A stretch of DNA of 64,000 nucleotides, taken from positions 1 through 64,000 of the forward strand of contig NZ_JAIZZN010000015.1 of assembly GCF_020443565.1 (NCBI RefSeq), in the 5' to 3' direction. Positions 59,101 to 64,000 of this stretch are shown one piece after another (the first letter of the stretch is position 1; each line of letters opens with the position of its first letter). Both the position numbers and the translations under genes were made by a program. This DNA is from Clostridium sp. CS001. GTDB taxonomy: Bacteria > Bacillota > Clostridia > Clostridiales > Clostridiaceae. Below the pieces are notes generated by a model. That model was not told where the DNA came from and ran no database searches. It was given only the letters and a program-made list of their open reading frames with translations.

Positions 59101-59139
59101 ATACAAGCTTAGAGTATGTTTTATACTCTAAGCTTGTAT
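59101..59139 (-). terminator. Terminator whose 5' arm encodes the response-regulator C-terminus
   Basis: A perfect 17-bp stem ATACAAGCTTAGAGTAT / ATACTCTAAGCTTGTAT with a 5-base loop. The 5' arm (59123-59139) encodes the last residues of the response regulator (Tyr-Lys-Leu-Arg-Val) and reaches the first base of the stop region. A TTTTT run follows on the minus strand. Terminator and coding end are thus one structure. Confidence 0.85.
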
Positions 59140-59816
59140 CCCGCTCCCCACACGGTTTCAATATATTGAGGTTCAGATGTAGAAATCTCAATTTTCTCTC
59201 TAACCCTACAAATATGTACTGTAACAGTAGCATTGTCTGTAATAGCGTCAAATCCCCAAACCTTTTCAAATAACTCGTCTTTGCTGAATACTCTATTGGG
59301 GTTCTCTGCTAGATGAAGTAATAAGTCAAATTCCTTTTGAGGCAAACTTACTTCAACTCCATTTACAAATACCTGTCTTGAATCCTTGTTTATTTCTAGC
59401 CCTCTTATTATGATGGTATCATTTTTAACATTTTCTTTAAACTTACTTTTTATTCTTTCATAATTTCGAATATGTGACTTAACTCTAGCAACTAGTTCAC
59501 TTGGATTGAAAGGCTTTGTGATGTAATCATCTGCACCAAGGCTTAAGCCTTTTATCTTATCAATATCTTCTTTTTTTGCAGAAACCAATAAAACTGGAAT
59601 ATCCTTTTCCTCTCTTATGCTACGCAAAATAGTGAACCCATCAATTTTAGGAAGCATAACATCAAGAATTAAAAGATCATACTCATTCGTTTTTAGAGCA
59701 TTTAAACCAGCTACTCCATTGTTACATATTTCAACTTCAAATCCCTCAAGCTCCAAATAGTCCTTTTCAAGTTCAGCAATACTCAAATCATCTTCAACTA
59801 TTAAAATCTTTTTCAT
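59121..59816 (-). CDS. OmpR/PhoB-family response regulator
   Basis: Receiver domain with acidic pocket VEDDLSI, phospho-acceptor Asp in LLILDVMLPKIDG (about residue 52), and Lys in DYITKPFNPSE; then a winged helix with PQKEFDLLLHLAENPNRVFS, VTVHICRVREKIE and TVWGAGYKL. 231 residues. Its gene is 15 bases after the histidine kinase. With the kinase and ABC-2 exporter it matches BceRS/lantibiotic-type self-protection loci in layout. The terminator overlaps its 3' end. Confidence 0.95.
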   Translation of the reverse strand: MKKILIVEDDLSIAELEKDYLELEGFEVEICNNGVAGLNALKTNEYDLLILDVMLPKIDGFTILRSIREEKDIPVLLVSAKKEDIDKIKGLSLGADDYITKPFNPSELVARVKSHIRNYERIKSKFKENVKNDTIIIRGLEINKDSRQVFVNGVEVSLPQKEFDLLLHLAENPNRVFSKDELFEKVWGFDAITDNATVTVHICRVREKIEISTSEPQYIETVWGAGYKLRV

Positions 59817-59831
59817 AATACGCCCCCACTC

Positions 59832-61268
59832 TTATGATATTTTTCCAAGAGATATCAAAATGCTTGTGCCTTGGTCTTCATGGCTTACAGCCCATATTGT
59901 GCCTTTGTGTCCCTCTACTATTTGTTTTGCAATAGCAAGTCCTAGGCCACTTCCACTTGCTTCACTTCTTGCAGAATCCTCTCTATAAAATCTGTCAAAG
60001 ATTTTATTTACATCATCTTTGTCAATACCAGAACCATTGTCCCTTATCTCAATTATAATACTAGAATTAGTTTCTCTTAGCATTATAATAATCTCCCCTT
60101 GCTCCTTATCCATATATTTACGAGAGTTGTCAATAATGTTTAGTATAACCCTCATAAGTCTTTCCTTATCAATCTTAACGTATCTTAATCCTTCTAAATT
60201 ATTATTTAAAGATATCTTTATATTAGATTTTTCAAGTTCTAACGCACTTTCATGAATACAGAAATTAAAATAATCTATAATATCAGTTTTTTCAAAATTA
60301 AAGGGAAGTTGACTTAAATCCAGTTTCGAGTATAAAAGTAAATCATCAATCATGACATCCATTTGTTCTGTTTTAGAATAAACAGTTTTTAAGTAGCGTT
60401 CCATCTTTTCAGGAGTGTTTGCAACACCATCTAAAATCCCCTTAACATAACCCCTTATTGAGGTTATTGGTGTTTTAAGATCATGAGATATACTAGATAC
60501 TAGCATTGTCCTATTATCATCATACTTCATTTTCAAATTAATTGAATCCTTAAGTTGAACCCGCATCTTTTCAAAATCAGCACATAGTTCCCTAATCTCT
60601 TTATCTCCAACTTCTATAATTTCTAGGTTTAAATCACCTTTACTAATATCTCTTACTGCTGTTTTTAAAAGTGACAGTGGTTTTATTATTCTTTTTGAAA
60701 GCAGATAAGACATAAATATATTAACTGCTATAAAGGTTATAAAGAATACCCCCACAACAAATACAATAAAAATTTGAAGCATGTCCGAATACTCATAGGT
60801 TGGTGCCATGAGTATTACATTTCCCGTAGTTTGATCCTTAAACCTAACTTGTGCCACTTCTATCATATAAGCTACGGTATCTATTTTTACTAGTTTCTTT
60901 TGAAACTTAGAGTTAGCGTCTAATAGACATTTTTCTATATCTATCTTACTTATATCTTTGGAAGCGAAAATAACATTGCTACCTTTTAGGATTATAAGTT
61001 CTCCATCTATGTTAAAGAGTCTTTGGTACAAGTATTGTTGAAACTGAGGGTCTTCCATATCCCCAGATTTTTGTTTCCATATAGCACTTTTAGTATTAGA
61101 TAACTCGGTTTTTACAAGTATAACCTTTTGGAAACTGTCATACCCTACACTTTTATTTAAAATTGTTGAGGAAACAAAAATGAATATAAATGACGCTATA
61201 AGTGTAATTAGAAAAGGAATTGCTATAGTTATACTATTGGACATGATTAATCGTTTTTTTATATTCAT
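59832..61268 (-). CDS. Sensor histidine kinase
   Basis: Two membrane segments (residues 10-35 and about 165-190) enclose an extracytoplasmic sensor region. A HAMP domain follows (SKRIIKPLSLLKTAVRDISKGDLNLEI). HisKA has the phospho-His in SISHDLKTPITSIRGYVKGI. The ATPase domain has IIDNSRKYM (N box), RDNGSGIDKDDV (G1) and ARSEASGSGLGLAIAKQI (G2). All catalytic motifs are intact. Gene order is regulator last, kinase first on the minus strand. The signal is unknown; the large external loop favours a peptide or envelope cue. Confidence 0.94.
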   Translation of the reverse strand: MNIKKRLIMSNSITIAIPFLITLIASFIFIFVSSTILNKSVGYDSFQKVILVKTELSNTKSAIWKQKSGDMEDPQFQQYLYQRLFNIDGELIILKGSNVIFASKDISKIDIEKCLLDANSKFQKKLVKIDTVAYMIEVAQVRFKDQTTGNVILMAPTYEYSDMLQIFIVFVVGVFFITFIAVNIFMSYLLSKRIIKPLSLLKTAVRDISKGDLNLEIIEVGDKEIRELCADFEKMRVQLKDSINLKMKYDDNRTMLVSSISHDLKTPITSIRGYVKGILDGVANTPEKMERYLKTVYSKTEQMDVMIDDLLLYSKLDLSQLPFNFEKTDIIDYFNFCIHESALELEKSNIKISLNNNLEGLRYVKIDKERLMRVILNIIDNSRKYMDKEQGEIIIMLRETNSSIIIEIRDNGSGIDKDDVNKIFDRFYREDSARSEASGSGLGLAIAKQIVEGHKGTIWAVSHEDQGTSILISLGKIS

Positions 61269-61321
61269 TTTTTCACCTCAAAAATTAATTAAGTTATCTT
61301 AAGCACTAGATTAAAATACTC

Positions 61322-62074
61322 CTAGAATTCCTTTTTATCAAACACATAATATCCTGCTGTAAAAAATATTATACCATAACTAAGCATCATCATAAGCTGA
61401 AGGAAGATTTTAAATGTAGGAATAGTATCCATAAGAAATAGCGTGTACCAGTTAAGCATACTAGTAATAAATATTCCAGAGTATCTATAAAAAACAATTC
61501 CTAGCCCTTTGAAGGTAACAAACATAAAAATAGACAAGAAGAATACTCCAATTCCACTTCTAATTATCTTTGTAAAAAATGCAATAATAATGGCTAGGGC
61601 CATCATAGGCATTAATGTTACACTATATGCAACTAATATTTTAATAACTCCTTTAAGTGCAAAAGAATTTACATTAAAAAGGCAACCAGCTATTATTGAA
61701 AAAACCATGACAAATAAAAGGTTACTAAGTATAAATAACATAATTGCAGTTATCTTTGCAGTAAAAAACTTTAGCCTTGAAATAGGCCTTGTAAGTGCAA
61801 TCTTCATAGTGTTTTGTGAATACTCACCAGAGAAACTTTCAATAGTAACAAGTGCAGTAAATAGTGGTAAAATGGTATTCACAACTACAGAAAGTACAAG
61901 TATAGGAAAATCCATACTAGAGACTCCGCGAATTCCAAATCCAGTTCTTAACACTACCATTGATAACTGTCCTACTATGATGAAAATAAGTGATATAACC
62001 ACTGCAACTAAGATTTTCTTCCTTTTATATAGCTTTTCTATTTCATTTATTAATGCAGCTTTAAATTCTACCAT
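61322..62074 (-). CDS. ABC-2 type permease (bacitracin/lantibiotic exporter-like)
   Basis: Six hydrophobic segments over 250 residues; the N-terminus AALINEIEKLYKRKKILVAV and the FSGEYSQNTMKIALTRPISRLKFFTAKI loop are the ABC-2/BcrB-like hallmarks. Its start overlaps the ATPase end by 14 bases, so the two are coupled. It is upstream of the histidine kinase by 53 bases on the same strand, so a single transcript with the two-component genes is likely. Substrate unknown. Confidence 0.88.
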   Translation of the reverse strand: MVEFKAALINEIEKLYKRKKILVAVVISLIFIIVGQLSMVVLRTGFGIRGVSSMDFPILVLSVVVNTILPLFTALVTIESFSGEYSQNTMKIALTRPISRLKFFTAKITAIMLFILSNLLFVMVFSIIAGCLFNVNSFALKGVIKILVAYSVTLMPMMALAIIIAFFTKIIRSGIGVFFLSIFMFVTFKGLGIVFYRYSGIFITSMLNWYTLFLMDTIPTFKIFLQLMMMLSYGIIFFTAGYYVFDKKEF

Positions 62075-62786
62075 TTCTCTCTACCTCGCTAACAAAATAA
62101 TTTTCAAGGGTTGCATAGTTATTTAATATGTTTTTCATGGTATCCACATTTAGCATTTTACCATCGTATAATACACCAATATTTGTACAGGTTAATTCAA
62201 CATCGTGTATAAGATGACTTGATATAAAAAATGTAGTATTCTCTTTTTCCGCTAAAGTTTTTATTATATTTCTCATAGTAATCATTCCCTCAACATCAAG
62301 TCCATTTAAGGGTTCGTCCAAAATAATCACTTCAGGTCTTGATAAGATTGCAGCAGCTATACCTAGCCTTTGCTTCATTCCAAGGGAAAACTTTCTTGGT
62401 TTCTCATCTTTGTACTTTAAAAGTCCTGTTAATTCTAAAACTTCGTGAATTCTTTCCTTGTCAACATCCTTATAATACCTTGCCACCTGTTTTAAATTCT
62501 CAAAGGCTGTTAAGTAAAGATAAGATTCTGCAGTTTCAATAATGCAACCCACTTTTCTCATGGCCTCTTGATAATCCTCTGAAATACTATGTCCTAAAAT
62601 CTTAACATCTCCACTGTCTGGCTTTATAAGTCCCGTCATAACTTTCATAGCAGTAGTCTTACCTGCACCATTTGGTCCTAAAAATCCAAAAATTTCACCT
62701 TTATGTATATCAAGATTAATGTCTGTTATACCTCTACCATTTTTATATATCTTAGAAAGATTTTTAATTTCGATAACTTTCTCCAT
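62061..62786 (-). CDS. ABC transporter ATPase (BcrA/LanF-like)
   Basis: Walker A GPNGAGKTT, signature FSLGMKQRLGI, Walker B VIILDEPLNGLD and H-loop ISSHLIHDV, as in ATPases of bacitracin and lantibiotic exporters. I take the start at 62786 (MEKVIEIKNLSKIYKNGRGI), preceded by GGGGG; an in-frame ATG at 62864 gives an improbable Asn/Ile-rich extension. It couples to the permease by a 14-base overlap. Confidence 0.93.
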   Translation of the reverse strand: MEKVIEIKNLSKIYKNGRGITDINLDIHKGEIFGFLGPNGAGKTTAMKVMTGLIKPDSGDVKILGHSISEDYQEAMRKVGCIIETAESYLYLTAFENLKQVARYYKDVDKERIHEVLELTGLLKYKDEKPRKFSLGMKQRLGIAAAILSRPEVIILDEPLNGLDVEGMITMRNIIKTLAEKENTTFFISSHLIHDVELTCTNIGVLYDGKMLNVDTMKNILNNYATLENYFVSEVERNGRI

Positions 62787-62930
62787 TTTGTACCCCCAAA
62801 TCCTGTTTATATTATTAATAAGTTTTTCAATAATTACTATATAATAAAATTTTGTTGTTTTCATATTAATAAGTTAGGAACTCTTAAGTTAATTAAATCT
62901 ATAGAGTCCCTAACCATAGTTTATTTGTTA

Positions 62931-64000
62931 TTAATTAAATACTTTATTGTATTGACCATCAAGCATTATATTTGAACTTCTGTTTCTATCTACGTTAAAG
63001 TATACTTTTGCTGAATATTGATCTATAGATATATGCCCTTTAACAATATCTTTTGAGGCACTATCTGAAGTGAATTGTCCATTAAACTGGTCTTGTTCAA
63101 ATTTTGCATTAAATTTAAAGTCCTTTTTATTTGTAGCGTATTCTTCATATCCCTTTACATATTCCTCGTAATGTCTTCCACTAACACTTTTGCCGTCTAT
63201 AGTAGTAATATCAACAAAACTTTCACCGATTTTTTCAAACTTTCCGTTCTTTTCTATTATCATATCACTTTTGTATTTTCCTATAAATTTTTCAGGACTT
63301 GATATTGTACTATGATCCTTTTCTATATTTTTTTCTACTTTCTTACCAGTAAGGTCAGGTTTATTTATCTTAGTTAAGTTAACATTGGTTATCTTTACAA
63401 GTATTTCAAAGCTTAAACTATGCTCTTTTCCACTTTCTTCTGTGCCAACAAGAACTCCACTACCCAAAACACTTTCAATAAGCCCTTCTTTGGTTGTTAC
63501 CATGTTACCTGTAATTTCTTTTACAAATACATCTTTTGTTATCTTTGGCATTACACTTTCATTATTATAGTCATTGCCAAATTCATTTTTAGATTGAAGT
63601 GATACCACTGCATTAATAAGTGCTGGTATTTGAAATTCACTTAACTTACCAGATAAAATCTTACTTCCATCTTTATTTTCAGTAACTACAACAGCATCTT
63701 TTAAGCTACCTACAATAGCATCTGCTATTTTCTCCATATCCGTAGCTCCTTTTTCTTTAAAAGGATTGCTAGGTACTACAGTTTCACGTGGACTTTCATA
63801 TTGTGTGTTATAATAAACGTCATCGCCGCTATTTTTGCTTATATAACTATTTTTGTCGGAGTACCAATAACCTTCTTTCTTAGTTCCACCTTCTATTGTG
63901 GTTGTAACACTTTCCTTAGTTTGGTTTGATACATCAAATTTAGTAATATCATTCTGTGAACAAATAACAGCTCCATTATCCTTTACATCAATTGACATAT
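62931..64000 (-). CDS. Putative secreted or membrane protein, N-terminus off the window
   Basis: At least 355 residues; the frame continues beyond base 64000, so the true start and any signal peptide are missing. The visible part is hydrophilic, rich in Lys, Ser, Asp and Asn (SIDVKDNGAVICSQNDI, TTTIEGGTKKEGYWYSDKNS), with segments such as KILSGKLSEFQIPALINAVV and FDGQ-like strands near the end (IDQYSAKVYFNVDRNRSSN). It resembles a family of extracytoplasmic proteins that accompany ABC/two-component loci, but I cannot name it. The stop is about 145 bases before the ATPase start. Confidence 0.6.
   Translation of the reverse strand, partial: MSIDVKDNGAVICSQNDITKFDVSNQTKESVTTTIEGGTKKEGYWYSDKNSYISKNSGDDVYYNTQYESPRETVVPSNPFKEKGATDMEKIADAIVGSLKDAVVVTENKDGSKILSGKLSEFQIPALINAVVSLQSKNEFGNDYNNESVMPKITKDVFVKEITGNMVTTKEGLIESVLGSGVLVGTEESGKEHSLSFEILVKITNVNLTKINKPDLTGKKVEKNIEKDHSTISSPEKFIGKYKSDMIIEKNGKFEKIGESFVDITTIDGKSVSGRHYEEYVKGYEEYATNKKDFKFNAKFEQDQFNGQFTSDSASKDIVKGHISIDQYSAKVYFNVDRNRSSNIMLDGQYNKVFN

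Noticed and set aside
1-64000. CRISPR arrays, tRNA or rRNA genes, prophage
   Set aside because: No regularly spaced repeats, clover-leaf genes, rRNA segments or phage structural genes were recognised on either strand.

Overview
This is a low-GC, AT-rich stretch of a spore-forming anaerobic Firmicute, most likely Clostridium in the strict sense or a close relative. The reasons are the codon use, strong AGGAGG-type ribosome sites, a GerM-type lipoprotein, SEC-C-tagged methionine aminopeptidases, a DUF1540 mini-protein, ferritin, and many c-di-GMP proteins. No rRNA, tRNA, CRISPR array or complete mobile element was seen. The genus call is an inference from gene content.

Layout. 1-820 is a decayed zone: an IS200/IS605 element (tnpB running off the left edge, only the end of tnpA) beside stubs of an ECF sigma factor and its anti-sigma factor. 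821-12000 holds a membrane diguanylate cyclase, a heterodimeric ABC drug exporter with a divergent MerR regulator and a textbook 19-bp-spacer MerR promoter, and a three-gene exopolysaccharide-type operon whose synthase carries a c-di-GMP-binding PilZ domain. 12200-17000 holds a SEC-C methionine aminopeptidase, an XRE regulator, an M28 peptidase, an internally duplicated small protein and a Fic protein.

17046-28142 is the most unusual block. A long UbiD decarboxylase is divergent from a co-directional eight-gene run: U32 protein with a four-cysteine cluster, class III aminotransferase, second UbiD, UbiA prenyltransferase, UbiX flavin prenyltransferase, then an SsuA/ThiY-like lipoprotein, ATPase and permease. 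Together they look like an oxygen-independent route to a prenylated, decarboxylated, possibly hydroxylated aromatic compound, with its own importer. I know of no such characterised pathway in a Clostridium.

28181-35930 is mostly housekeeping: RlmH, a TetR-controlled ABC-2 exporter with two tandem paralogous permeases, a SEC-C protein, GerM lipoprotein, MBL hydrolase, MurA and DUF1540. 36175-48000 holds a tandem pair of 2H-phosphoesterase-like proteins of equal length (one without its histidines), an all-alpha dUTPase-like protein, a small transporter, a LysR regulator, an S8 protease, ferritin, homoserine dehydrogenase, CinA, a 2-hydroxyacid dehydrogenase between inverted repeats, and an M16C protease.

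48303-64000 is signalling-rich: an 1812-residue pseudokinase/ATPase/TPR/GAF/GGDEF/GAF protein, a chagasin-like inhibitor, a second SEC-C methionine aminopeptidase, a CapA-like protein, an HD-GYP phosphodiesterase, and a small orphan protein behind a consensus promoter with a perfect LexA box in its spacer and three hairpin repeats in its leader. The right end is a two-component system with a bacitracin/lantibiotic-type ABC-2 transporter and a partial secreted-type protein. c-di-GMP links four loci: two cyclases (one with an inhibitory I-site), one HD-GYP phosphodiesterase and one PilZ effector.
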